Positions 7,076 through 14,323 of a stretch of DNA of 14,566 nt are shown piece after piece. The DNA comes from Fidelibacterota bacterium (GTDB taxonomy: Bacteria > Fidelibacterota > Marinisomatia > SCGC-AAA003-L08 > D37C17), in the NCBI GenBank assembly GCA_002705605.1, contig PAJD01000024.1:17197-31762 (forward strand). Reading direction: 5' to 3'. The notes under the pieces are model-generated. The model was not told where the DNA came from and ran no database searches. It saw only the letters and a list, made by a program, of their open reading frames with translations. Every line of letters begins with the position of its first letter. Position 1 is the first letter of the stretch. A program made the translations under genes and the position numbers.

Positions 7076-7764
7076 TTCTCTTTTTGTATTGCAATAAATT
7101 TATATCCAACCCCATGGATAGTTTTAATAAATCTAGTTCTTGCAGGGGTTTCTCCCAACTTGTTTCTTAATCTGCTCACAAGAACATCAACAGATCTATC
7201 ATATGTTTGCCACGTAATACCACGAAGATTTTCTACTAAAAACTCTCTGTCTAGCACCTTGTTGCTGTTGTTTGCAAACAATAAAAGAGCTTCAAACTCA
7301 GAAGTAGATAAGGTCACCGTATGACCATCCAAAACAACTTCTTCTTTTAGCTTGTTAATTTCTAGATTATCAAAAGATAAAATATCTACCAGTTCGTTTT
7401 GTGAATATACTCGCCTTAAAATAGATTGGATTCTTGCAAGAAGTTCCCTGGGCTCAAAAGGCTTGGCAAGATAATCATCTGCGCCAAGTTCTAAACCAAC
7501 AACCTTATCCGAAACCTCTCCCTTTGCTGTTAACATAATAACAGGCAAATCCATAGTTTCTCTTATTTTTCTTAAAACCTGGAAACCATCCATCTCAGGC
7601 ATCATAATATCAAGCAAAACCATATCGGGGGTTTGTTTGCTTAGCGCATCAATCGCCTTAAGGGGATTGTGAAATATTAAGGTTTTATATTTGTGTTCAG
7701 ATAAAAACTCATCTAATAGTTCTGTTAGCTCTTTATCATCATCAATAATTAATATTGTTGTCAT
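7072..7764 (-). CDS. OmpR/PhoB-family DNA-binding response regulator
   Basis: Cytoplasmic transcription factor phosphorylated by the adjacent kinase. The receiver domain (1-118) has the acidic pocket (Asp8-Asp10), phosphoacceptor Asp52 in LLDIMMPEMDG, the switch Thr79 in MLTAK, and Lys101 in the KPFEPREL segment. The C-terminal winged helix (about 125-228) carries the usual LSTSEFEALLLF start, the recognition region RSVDVLVSRLRNKLG and the ending IKTIHGVGYKF. Length of 230 aa is standard. It has the best Shine-Dalgarno in the window, AAGGAG (7774..7779), 9 nt before the ATG at 7764. It lies 16 nt after the dnaA stop and overlaps the kinase start by 4 nt. Target genes are unknown; being in the dnaA transcript, the regulator may be controlled together with replication initiation. 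Confidence 0.95.
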   Translation of the reverse strand: MTTILIIDDDKELTELLDEFLSEHKYKTLIFHNPLKAIDALSKQTPDMVLLDIMMPEMDGFQVLRKIRETMDLPVIMLTAKGEVSDKVVGLELGADDYLAKPFEPRELLARIQSILRRVYSQNELVDILSFDNLEINKLKEEVVLDGHTVTLSTSEFEALLLFANNSNKVLDREFLVENLRGITWQTYDRSVDVLVSRLRNKLGETPARTRFIKTIHGVGYKFIAIQKEK

Positions 7765-7780
7765 TGTTTAAAGCTCCTTA

Positions 7781-9127
7781 TTACTGAAGTTCAGATTTTA
7801 TTTTGTTTACCAAGTCAGATGTTTGCTTGTCATTGTTTATTTTTTCTTCTATGGTTTTACATGCATGTATAATTGTTGCATGGTCTCTTTTTCCAAAATG
7901 ATTTCCAATGTGTACAAGAGAATTGTTTGTAAGCTCTCTGCATAAAAACATTGCAATGTGTCGAGCAAAGACAAGGTCTACTTGTCGACTTTTGCTATAA
8001 AGCTTTGCCTCGCTTACCTCTGTTGCCAACGAAACCTTTTTACATATTTCTTTCATTGATATTTTTTTAAAAGCCTTATCCCCCAAAATATCTTGAATAA
8101 CAGTTTTAGACAGGTTTTTTGTAATGTCTGTATTTGTTAATGACGAAAGAGCTAATATTTTTACCATTGCACCCTCCATCATTCGAATATCATCTGTAAA
8201 GGATGCAGCAAGAAACTCTGTTACATCGTACGGTATTTCTAGTTTTTCATTTTCAGCTTTTTTCATTAAGATTGCAATTCTTGTTTCTAGATCAGGAGGC
8301 TGGATGTCAACAATAAGGCCCGATTGAAAACGAGAAACAAGACGATCTTTTAGGTTTGTCAATTCATTTGGATGCCTGTCCGTTGTCAATACAATTTGCT
8401 TGCCTTGTTGAAACAAATCATTAAATAAATGAAAAAATTGTTCTTGTGTTTGCTCTTTGCTTTGGAAAAACTGCACATCATCTAAAATTAAAATATCTAC
8501 ATTTCTATAATATTGCGTAAACTTTGTTGAGCTATTGTTTTGAATAGATTTAATAAAGTCTAACATAAACTTTTCGCTTGTCACATAAATAACTCTCATT
8601 TTAGGTTGAGTTTTTAAAATATGATTACCAATTGCCTGAATTAAATGTGTTTTTCCAAGACCTGGATTACTATAAATAACCAAAGGATTAAAAGGGGTTT
8701 GTCCCGGCCCATCAGCAACAGAACTTGCCGCAGCCTTTGCAAATTGATTTCCCTTGCCCTCAATAAAGTTAGAAAAAGTATATCTGCTGTTTAATTGTGA
8801 GGCACGATGAAACTTTTTAGGAATAAGAGAATCAACTTTGTTGATTTTTTCTTGATTATCTTCTTCTGGCTGTATTAAAACACTATAATTAATTTTTAAA
8901 GATGAGCCAAAAAACTTCTGAATTGCGCTATCGATAGTTTCGCTGTATTTAGACTCTAGCCACTCATAGTGAAAACGATTAGGAACTTGAAGCGTTATTT
9001 CATCTCCAGTACACCCTACCATGCTCACAGAATTAAACCACGTTTCAAACGCTTGTTCTGATATAGTACTACCAATGTGGTTCAAGCATTGGTTCCAGAG
9101 TTTATTATTGTCGCCAGTTATTTTCAT
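7781..9127 (-). CDS. dnaA: chromosomal replication initiator protein DnaA
   Basis: AAA+ ATPase that binds DnaA boxes, unwinds the origin and recruits helicase. The 448-aa product has domain I (about 8-85), a short linker, the AAA+ core (about 113-330) and the DNA-binding domain IV (about 355-448). Seen: Walker A as SNPGLGKT (153-160, first Gly replaced by Ser), Walker B ILILDDVQF (212-220), sensor 1 TTDRHPNEL, the arginine finger region LVSRFQSGL (Arg266), sensor 2 DDIRMMEGA (Arg315), and the DnaA signature in FARHIAMFLCRELT...IGNHFGKRDHATIIHA (388-422). Domain I resembles Bacteroidetes/Marinimicrobia-type DnaA. ATG at 9127; no Shine-Dalgarno (AATAACCT precedes it). Upstream is a divergent, A/T-rich spacer with DnaA-box-like sites, suggesting autoregulation. 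dnaN and recF, which often follow dnaA, do not; a two-component system and ssb do. Confidence 0.98.
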   Translation of the reverse strand: MKITGDNNKLWNQCLNHIGSTISEQAFETWFNSVSMVGCTGDEITLQVPNRFHYEWLESKYSETIDSAIQKFFGSSLKINYSVLIQPEEDNQEKINKVDSLIPKKFHRASQLNSRYTFSNFIEGKGNQFAKAAASSVADGPGQTPFNPLVIYSNPGLGKTHLIQAIGNHILKTQPKMRVIYVTSEKFMLDFIKSIQNNSSTKFTQYYRNVDILILDDVQFFQSKEQTQEQFFHLFNDLFQQGKQIVLTTDRHPNELTNLKDRLVSRFQSGLIVDIQPPDLETRIAILMKKAENEKLEIPYDVTEFLAASFTDDIRMMEGAMVKILALSSLTNTDITKNLSKTVIQDILGDKAFKKISMKEICKKVSLATEVSEAKLYSKSRQVDLVFARHIAMFLCRELTNNSLVHIGNHFGKRDHATIIHACKTIEEKINNDKQTSDLVNKIKSELQ

Positions 9128-9130
9128 AGG

Positions 9131-9150
9131 TTATTCACAAGTTATAAACA
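9131..9150 (+). promoter_or_regulatory. two tandem DnaA-box-like sites
   Basis: TTATTCACA (9131..9139) differs at one position from the classic TTATCCACA. TTATAAACA (9142..9150) differs at two. They are in the same orientation and start 11 bp apart, about one helical turn, so two DnaA molecules could load on the same face. They overlap the proposed dnaA start site and -10 element. Confidence 0.5.
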
Positions 9151-9170
9151 TTAGTTGTAAACTAAGTTAA
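9141..9170 (-). promoter_or_regulatory. candidate dnaA promoter
   Basis: On the minus strand TTAACT (9165..9170; 4 of 6 to the -35 consensus), an 18-nt spacer and TATAAC (9141..9146; 5 of 6 to the -10 consensus). A start near 9134 would leave a leader of about 7 nt before the dnaA ATG. The -10 lies inside the second DnaA-box-like site and the start site inside the first, which would give simple DnaA autorepression. Confidence 0.35.
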
Positions 9171-9186
9171 TTTAAAATAATTTAAA
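9168..9186. repeat. tandem A/T repeat, possible DNA unwinding element
   Basis: TAATTTAAA occurs at 9168..9176 and again at 9178..9186, a 10-bp period with no G or C. Together with the following A/T-rich bases it is the least stable stretch of the spacer and lies next to the DnaA-box-like sites. In such an A/T-rich genome the repeat could be coincidental. Confidence 0.4.
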
Positions 9187-9209
9187 TAGAAATTTCTAGT
9201 TAATAATTT

Positions 9210-9347
9210 ATGAAAACAAACAAATTATATTTAATGTGGATTGTTTTGGTCTTTTTGTGGAACTTTGGTTTTCCTGAAGCAAAGCCTATGTGGGATGTTT
9301 TTGTTGCTGTATTACTATCGTTAATTATAAAGACCTTAGAAAAATAG
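9210..9347 (+). CDS. small membrane protein of 45 aa, unknown function
   Basis: Product begins MKTNKLYLMW and has two hydrophobic segments (about residues 6-20 and 29-41) split by a short polar turn (GFPEAKP), suggesting a two-pass or hairpin inner-membrane protein with a basic N terminus and a KTLEK tail. It is rich in Trp/Phe. Support: it fills the space between the divergent spacer and the phosphodiesterase gene, stopping (TAG 9345..9347) only 4 nt before the next ATG, on the same strand, with codon use like its neighbours. No Shine-Dalgarno is visible, and the A/T-rich upstream spacer would have to supply the promoter. I do not recognise a named family and assign no function. Confidence 0.55.
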   Translation: MKTNKLYLMWIVLVFLWNFGFPEAKPMWDVFVAVLLSLIIKTLEK

Positions 9348-9351
9348 ACCA

Positions 9352-10143
9352 ATGAAGCTGTTTTTTATTTTAACAACGGGGTGTATATACTTTCTTTTTA
9401 TACGTGGGTGGAAAAAAAAGCCACAAGATTTTTATAGAAAAAACAAGCTGTTTGTATGGGGGCATAGAGGCTCTCCCTTAAAGAAAACAGAAAACACGCT
9501 TCCATCGTTTCAAAAAGCAATAAAACAAGGGGTGGACGGCATAGAGCTTGATGTCCGCTGTACAAAAGATAGGCGCGCGGTGGTTTTTCATGATCAAGAC
9601 CTGTATCGCTTGGCTGGAAAAAAGGAAAAAATTAAAGAAATGAACTATGAAGAGCTAAAAACAATTGCTTTTCATGACAACACGACCATTCCCCTGCTAG
9701 ATGATATTGCAGGCATTGTTCATCAGATTAAATCCTTAAATATAGAGATTAAATCCGACTCGCTTTTTAGTGGATATTCAACAGTCAAACCAGTAATTGA
9801 ATTTATAAAGAAAAACAACCTGTATAAAAAATGTGTTGTTTCGTGTTTTAATCCTCTTATTTTAATAAAACTTAAAATAAAAAATCCGAGGGTTATAATA
9901 GGATATTTATATAATAAAAACGTACCTTTTCATGTCTGGCATAATATATTTTGGATGAGGAGGGTCCAGCCAGATAGTCTGCATATTCATTATAGCCTTA
10001 TTGACAGCTTGCCAGTGAGGTGGGCGCAAAAACAAAACTTAAAAATAAGTTCTTATACAGTTAATGATAAGGCTGTTTATCAAAACATTAAAACATTAAA
10101 GCTTGATGGTATATTTAGTGATAACATTGAATACTTAAAATAG
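9352..10143 (+). CDS. membrane-anchored glycerophosphodiester phosphodiesterase (GDPD family)
   Basis: Likely hydrolyses glycerophosphodiesters, products of phospholipid turnover, to glycerol 3-phosphate and an alcohol. The 263-aa protein begins with a hydrophobic helix (about 2-18) followed by basic residues, consistent with an uncleaved anchor. The TIM-barrel GDPD signature follows: GHRGS (His38, Arg39), TENTLPSF (Glu48), GIELDVRCTKD (Glu65, Asp67), VVFHDQDL (His80), LNIEIK (Glu132, Lys134), and near the end ISSYTVND...LDGIFSDN. These residues are the usual metal and catalytic set. It follows the 45-aa membrane-protein gene by 4 nt and precedes nadA by about 20 nt, so it is probably in the same transcript. 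Which diester it prefers, and which face of the membrane it works on, cannot be told. Confidence 0.9.
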   Translation: MKLFFILTTGCIYFLFIRGWKKKPQDFYRKNKLFVWGHRGSPLKKTENTLPSFQKAIKQGVDGIELDVRCTKDRRAVVFHDQDLYRLAGKKEKIKEMNYEELKTIAFHDNTTIPLLDDIAGIVHQIKSLNIEIKSDSLFSGYSTVKPVIEFIKKNNLYKKCVVSCFNPLILIKLKIKNPRVIIGYLYNKNVPFHVWHNIFWMRRVQPDSLHIHYSLIDSLPVRWAQKQNLKISSYTVNDKAVYQNIKTLKLDGIFSDNIEYLK

Positions 10144-10164
10144 AGTAAATTATTATTATTGACA

Positions 10165-11094
10165 ATGAATAGCGACCAACAAATGTTTGAACATATTCAA
10201 GAATTAAAAGAAAAGCATAACGCTGTGATTTTGGCCCACTATTATCAAGAACCAGAAATACAGGACATGGCAGATTTTGTGGGAGACAGCCTAGAATTAT
10301 CACGCAAGGCTGCTGGAACGAGCGCTGATGTGATTTTGTTTTGTGGCGTACATTTTATGGCTGAAACCGCAAAAATTATTAATCCTTCAAAAAAGGTTAT
10401 TTTACCCGATATGGACGCAGGCTGCTCATTGTCAGATAGTGCACCACCAGATCAATTTAGAGAGTGGTTAAAACAATTTCCCAATCATGTTGTGATATCA
10501 TATATTAATTGTTCTGCAGACGTTAAGGCCATGTCTGATATTATATGTACATCAGCGAATGCAAAAAAAGTCATTGAATCAGTACCAAAGGATAAAAAAA
10601 TTGTTTTTGCACCCGACCGATTATTGGGTCAATACATGGTAAAAGAAACGGGCAGGGAGATGGTCTTATGGAACGGCACCTGTCAAGTACACGAAATTTT
10701 TTCTGAAAAGGCGCTGGTAACTCTAAAAGCAAAAAACCCACACGCGTCTGTTTTGGCTCATCCTGAATGCGATGAAAACATTTTAATGCATGCAGATTTT
10801 ATTGGTTCTACAAGTGCTATTATAAAGTATGTACAAAATGCTGATGAACAAGTGCATATTATTGTTACAGAGCCGGGAGTTATTCATCAAATGCAAAAAA
10901 ACAATCCAGAAAAAACATTTATTCCCCTTCCAAGCAACACGGGGTGCGCATGCAATGAGTGTCCTCACATGAGGCTAAATACAATAGAAAAAATTATAGA
11001 TTCTTTAGAGCACCTAAAACATGAAATTACGCTTGATGAAGACATAAGAATTAAAGCACTGAAACCCCTAAATAGAATGTTGGAAATTGTATGA
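10165..11094 (+). CDS. nadA: quinolinate synthase NadA
   Basis: 4Fe-4S enzyme condensing iminoaspartate (from NadB) with dihydroxyacetone phosphate to quinolinate, the committed precursor of NAD. From the ATG chosen here the product is 309 aa, the short NadA class. Seen: AVILAHYYQ (20-28), FCGVHFMAETAKI (59-71), DAGCSLSD (Cys87), WNGTCQVHEIF (Cys173), SNTGCACNECPHMRLNT (257-273). Cys87, Cys173 and one of Cys261/263/266 fit the three cluster ligands by spacing. An in-frame TTG at 10159 would add two residues; I prefer the ATG at 10165, though neither has a convincing Shine-Dalgarno. The stop overlaps the nadC ATG by 4 nt, coupling the two. Confidence 0.96.
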   Translation: MNSDQQMFEHIQELKEKHNAVILAHYYQEPEIQDMADFVGDSLELSRKAAGTSADVILFCGVHFMAETAKIINPSKKVILPDMDAGCSLSDSAPPDQFREWLKQFPNHVVISYINCSADVKAMSDIICTSANAKKVIESVPKDKKIVFAPDRLLGQYMVKETGREMVLWNGTCQVHEIFSEKALVTLKAKNPHASVLAHPECDENILMHADFIGSTSAIIKYVQNADEQVHIIVTEPGVIHQMQKNNPEKTFIPLPSNTGCACNECPHMRLNTIEKIIDSLEHLKHEITLDEDIRIKALKPLNRMLEIV

Positions 11095-11948
11095 CACGAT
11101 TTAAGCAACACACAGATTTGCCGCCTGAAATTGTTAAAAAAAAACTAAATGAGTTTTTTGCTGAAGATTGTATTGAAAGCGACATTACTACCAGTTCAAC
11201 TCAAAAAAAAGGCCATGTTGTTAAGGCTGTTTTTGTAGCAAAAGAATCACTTGTGTTTGCTGGTAAAGAGATTATTAATCAAGGGTTTTCAGACTGCACG
11301 GTTCATAAAATTGTAAATGATGGAGAAAGCTTGAACAAAGGGGATGTAATTTCAATAATCAGCGGTAATATTGATATAATATTAAAAAAAGAACGAGTTG
11401 TTTTAAATATAATTCAACGTTTAAGTGGTATAGCAAGCACCACGTTTAAATTATCACAAATTACTAAAAAATATAATATTGAATTATTGGATACGAGAAA
11501 AACAACACCAGGCTTACGGATGTTTGAAAAATTTGCGGTTGCAACAGGAGGGGGGGTTAATCACCGGTTTAGTCTTAAAGATGCGGTGATGATTAAGGAC
11601 AATCATCTAATTGGTCACCCCAATATTTTAACAGTGACCAAAAGAGCCAAAGCCTTAAATCCCAACAAGGATGTTCAGATTGAGGTTGATACAAGCGATC
11701 AACTAGATATTGCGCTTACATCAGAAGCAACCTCCCTTTTATTAGACAACTTTAAACCAGAGGTGCTACCAGGTGTATTAGAAAAAATTAGAAACCACCC
11801 CAAGGGAGCCAATATGTATATTGAGTTATCTGGTGGTATTACAGCTGATACACTTCAAGATTTTTGTATCAAAGGAGTTAGTGGAATATCAATGGGCGCT
11901 CTTACACATAATATTAAAAGCAAAGATATCAGCCTTGATATAAAATGA
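11091..11948 (+). CDS. nadC: nicotinate-nucleotide pyrophosphorylase (quinolinate phosphoribosyltransferase) NadC
   Basis: Decarboxylating transferase that joins quinolinate to PRPP, giving nicotinate mononucleotide. At 285 aa it is of normal length. N-terminal domain contains SDITT (30-34), then the barrel with LSGIAS (111-116), DTRKTTPGLR (134-143), GGGVNHRFSLKD (153-164), MIKDNH (167-172), LLLDNF (216-221), IELSGGI (244-250) and GISMGALTH (265-273), the standard substrate-binding set. Both ends use ATGA overlaps: the start with nadA and the stop with nadB, so the three enzymes are probably made in fixed ratio. Confidence 0.97.
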   Translation: MTRFKQHTDLPPEIVKKKLNEFFAEDCIESDITTSSTQKKGHVVKAVFVAKESLVFAGKEIINQGFSDCTVHKIVNDGESLNKGDVISIISGNIDIILKKERVVLNIIQRLSGIASTTFKLSQITKKYNIELLDTRKTTPGLRMFEKFAVATGGGVNHRFSLKDAVMIKDNHLIGHPNILTVTKRAKALNPNKDVQIEVDTSDQLDIALTSEATSLLLDNFKPEVLPGVLEKIRNHPKGANMYIELSGGITADTLQDFCIKGVSGISMGALTHNIKSKDISLDIK

Positions 11949-13495
11949 AACAGAAAAAAACAGATATTTTAATTATTGGCATTGGTTTGGCTGGTATGAC
12001 AGCTGCAATTACTGCAGCAAAAAGTGGAAAACAAATTACACTGATAACTAAAACAAATTCATTGCAGTCTGGTAATACGCCGTGGGCACAGGGAGGAATT
12101 GTATATAAAGGGCTTAATGATTCCCCTCAAAAATTAAAACAAGATATTTTAAATGCTGGATCTGGGCATTGTTGGGAAGACGCGGTGGACCATTTATGTG
12201 AGCAGGGCCCAAATCTTGTAAAAAAAATATTAATAGACAGTCTAAATACGAAGTTTGATAGATTTAATAATAAGCTGAAGCGCGTTGCAGAAGGTGCACA
12301 CAGCGATTCACGGGTTATTTATAATCAAGATAAAACCGGGCTAAGCATACACCGGTCAGCTTTGAAATACTTACAAAAGCTAGATAATGTAGAAATTTTA
12401 ACAAATCATACGGCTATTGACTTATTAACATTTTCTCATCACTCAACTGCCTCAACTGATATTTATAAAAAACCAGCATGTTTTGGAGCAATGGTTTTAA
12501 ATAACAGGAACAATGTAATGCCTATTTTATCTTCAAAAACAATTTTAGCTACTGGTGGCCTTGGTCAATTGTTTATGCATACCACAAACCCAAAGGAGGC
12601 TACGGGAGATGGTATTGCAATGGCATGGCGTGCTGGTGCTCGCTGTTTTAACTTACACTATATTCAGTTTCACCCAACCGCGCTTTACCATCCAAGCGGT
12701 AGATTTTTAATATCAGAAGCCCTGAGGGGCGAGGGTGGCAAGTTAGTTAATGCAAACAGCGAAGAGTTTATGCAAAACTATCATAAACTTGGAGACTTAG
12801 CACCTCGTGACGTTGTTTCTCGTGCAATTCATACCGAAATGATTAAAAATGAAAATGATTGTATGTTTTTGGATATATCACATAGAAAGAGTGACTGGAT
12901 TCAAAACAGATTTCCAACAATTTATGAACATTGTTTGTTAAAAGGGGTAGATATAACGAAACAGCCCATTCCAGTTGTTCCTGCAGCTCATTACAGCTGT
13001 GGAGGAGTAGGTGTAAATTTAGTAGGAAAAACATCACTAAAGCGATTATACGCAGTTGGAGAAATAGCTTGTAGCGGTCTTCATGGAGCTAATCGCTTAG
13101 CCAGCACATCCCTTTTAGAGTGTATAGTCTGGGGACATTATGCTGGAAAAGATGCTATAGAAAACAAAGATGATGGAGATTATTTTCCACCAATGGATGA
13201 GTGGAAACAAGGAAAAGGACAGGTTGACCCGTCTCGTATTGCTCAAGAGTGGCAAACAATTAAAAGCACCATGTGGAACTTGGGGGGATTAATTAGATCT
13301 CAGGAAAAACTACACTCTGCTATGCATATTTTACGCAACTTGCAATCGGACGTAGAAAAATTTTATCAAACAAGTCAGCTGGAAAAAAATATTATTTCTC
13401 TTAGAAACGGAGCACAAACAGCGCTGGCTATCATTGCCTCTAGCTTAGAGGCTAGAGAAAGCAAAGGCACTCACTATGTATCAGATAATCAGTAA
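11945..13495 (+). CDS. nadB: L-aspartate oxidase NadB
   Basis: FAD enzyme oxidising L-aspartate to iminoaspartate, first step of bacterial de novo NAD synthesis. The 516-aa length is usual. Seen: FAD-binding GIGLAG (12-17), PWAQGGI (46-52), GAHSDSR, TGLSIHRSAL (131-140), LATGGLGQLF (201-210), HPTALY (243-248), EALRGEGG (258-265), LAPRDVVSRAI (285-295), PAAHYSCGGV (346-355), YAVGEIACSGLHGANRLAS (369-387), and the helical succinate-dehydrogenase-like C domain (about 425-500). It starts in a 4-nt overlap with nadC. Its 3' end overlaps that of the convergent panC by 7 nt, so no intergenic terminator exists here. A 7-bp perfect hairpin (GCCTCTA/TAGAGGC, 13436..13452) lies in the last coding stretch but has no T tract on either strand. 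Confidence 0.98.
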   Translation: MKQKKTDILIIGIGLAGMTAAITAAKSGKQITLITKTNSLQSGNTPWAQGGIVYKGLNDSPQKLKQDILNAGSGHCWEDAVDHLCEQGPNLVKKILIDSLNTKFDRFNNKLKRVAEGAHSDSRVIYNQDKTGLSIHRSALKYLQKLDNVEILTNHTAIDLLTFSHHSTASTDIYKKPACFGAMVLNNRNNVMPILSSKTILATGGLGQLFMHTTNPKEATGDGIAMAWRAGARCFNLHYIQFHPTALYHPSGRFLISEALRGEGGKLVNANSEEFMQNYHKLGDLAPRDVVSRAIHTEMIKNENDCMFLDISHRKSDWIQNRFPTIYEHCLLKGVDITKQPIPVVPAAHYSCGGVGVNLVGKTSLKRLYAVGEIACSGLHGANRLASTSLLECIVWGHYAGKDAIENKDDGDYFPPMDEWKQGKGQVDPSRIAQEWQTIKSTMWNLGGLIRSQEKLHSAMHILRNLQSDVEKFYQTSQLEKNIISLRNGAQTALAIIASSLEARESKGTHYVSDNQ

Positions 13496-14322
13496 ATAAA
13501 ATTATCAATTAATCGTACTTCTTTAAAAAATACAGCTGTGCTTACCAGGGTTTTTTTCTTATGAATTTTACTTATTTCATCTAACGTTTCAATGTCTGCA
13601 ATAGAAATATAGTCTAATTTAAACGCAGCAATAGATTCTATAGACTTAACAAATTCATTTTTTAATAGTTGGCTGTTTTGTTCACCACCATCTAATAGTC
13701 TTTTAATTAACATAAGGCTTTGAAAAATTTTACTAGCCTCCTTTTGTTCTTTAACTGACAAGTATGCATTGCGAGAGCTGTGTGCAAGACCATGCTTGTT
13801 GCGTATTGTTTTTCCAGATATCAAGGTAATAGAACTTTTATTGTGCTTAATCATTTGTTTTATAATAATAAGTTGCTGAGCATCTTTTTCGCCAAAAACA
13901 ACATGCGTTGGATTTACAATATTAAATAGTTTATAAACAACCATTGTAACACCTTTAAAAAAATGTGGACGAGTAATTCCTTCTAGTTTATTTGACAGGG
14001 GGGTTTCATAAAAGTAATCATCGCTTTTTTTATTATAAATTTCATTTTCAGATGGTATGAAAACCGCATCAATCAACTCCTCTTTTAAGATCTTAATATC
14101 CTTGTCAAGCATAGATGGGTATGAGCTGAAGTCTTCACTCTCAGAGAACTGAGTTGGATTTATAAAAATTGAAACAATAGTATAATCACAATTTTTTTTT
14201 GCTATTTTTACAAGAGAAAGATGTCCTTGGTGTAGCGCACCCATGGTAGGAACAAAACCAACAGAGCCGAGAGCAGATTTTCTCCAGCTTATACATTCTT
14301 CAATAGAATATAATATTTTCAT
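13489..14322 (-). CDS. panC: pantothenate synthetase PanC
   Basis: Condenses pantoate and beta-alanine through a pantoyl-adenylate, using ATP, to make pantothenate for coenzyme A. The 277-aa sequence has VPTMGALHQGHLSLV (24-38, with the HxGH-like His31/His34), SIFINPTQF (51-59), GEKDAQQ (144-150, with Lys146, Asp147 and Gln150) and GLAHSSRNAYLS (178-189). Two normally stereotyped segments differ: RPHFFKGV (118-125) instead of RPGHFxGV, and HSSRN instead of MSSRN; the Ser-Arg is kept, and the protein looks intact. It begins 1 nt after panB stops and ends inside the 3' end of nadB on the other strand. No Shine-Dalgarno is evident, so coupling to panB is likely. Confidence 0.96.
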   Translation of the reverse strand: MKILYSIEECISWRKSALGSVGFVPTMGALHQGHLSLVKIAKKNCDYTIVSIFINPTQFSESEDFSSYPSMLDKDIKILKEELIDAVFIPSENEIYNKKSDDYFYETPLSNKLEGITRPHFFKGVTMVVYKLFNIVNPTHVVFGEKDAQQLIIIKQMIKHNKSSITLISGKTIRNKHGLAHSSRNAYLSVKEQKEASKIFQSLMLIKRLLDGGEQNSQLLKNEFVKSIESIAAFKLDYISIADIETLDEISKIHKKKTLVSTAVFFKEVRLIDNFIY

Positions 14323-14323
14323 G

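Larger units (their letters stand above)
9128..9209. other. candidate chromosomal replication origin (oriC)
   Basis: Spacer of 82 nt between divergent genes with only 13 G/C bases. The dnaA-proximal half holds two DnaA-box-like sites; the other half (9168..9209, 3 G/C in 42) holds tandem A/T repeats and the palindrome GAAATTTC (9189..9196). TTAGTT/AACTAA (9151..9165) is an inverted repeat with a 3-nt centre. All genes to the left run left and the first five to the right run right, as expected for genes co-oriented with forks leaving this point. The small number of boxes is the main weakness; the origin could extend into, or lie in, a neighbouring region outside the window. Confidence 0.55.

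Noticed and set aside
10115..10303. A minus-strand frame across the start of nadA
   Set aside because: It is antisense to conserved NadA residues and lacks any start context or homology I can recognise.
13436..13452. Perfect 7-bp hairpin GCCTCTA/TAGAGGC as a terminator
   Set aside because: No T tract follows on either strand and it lies wholly in nadB codons; kept only as a note in the nadB entry.
13948..13971. PanC RPHFFKGV as evidence of an inactive enzyme
   Set aside because: This loop varies among functional PanC proteins, as far as I recall, and the HxGH-like, NPTQF, KDxxQ and SSRN elements are all present.
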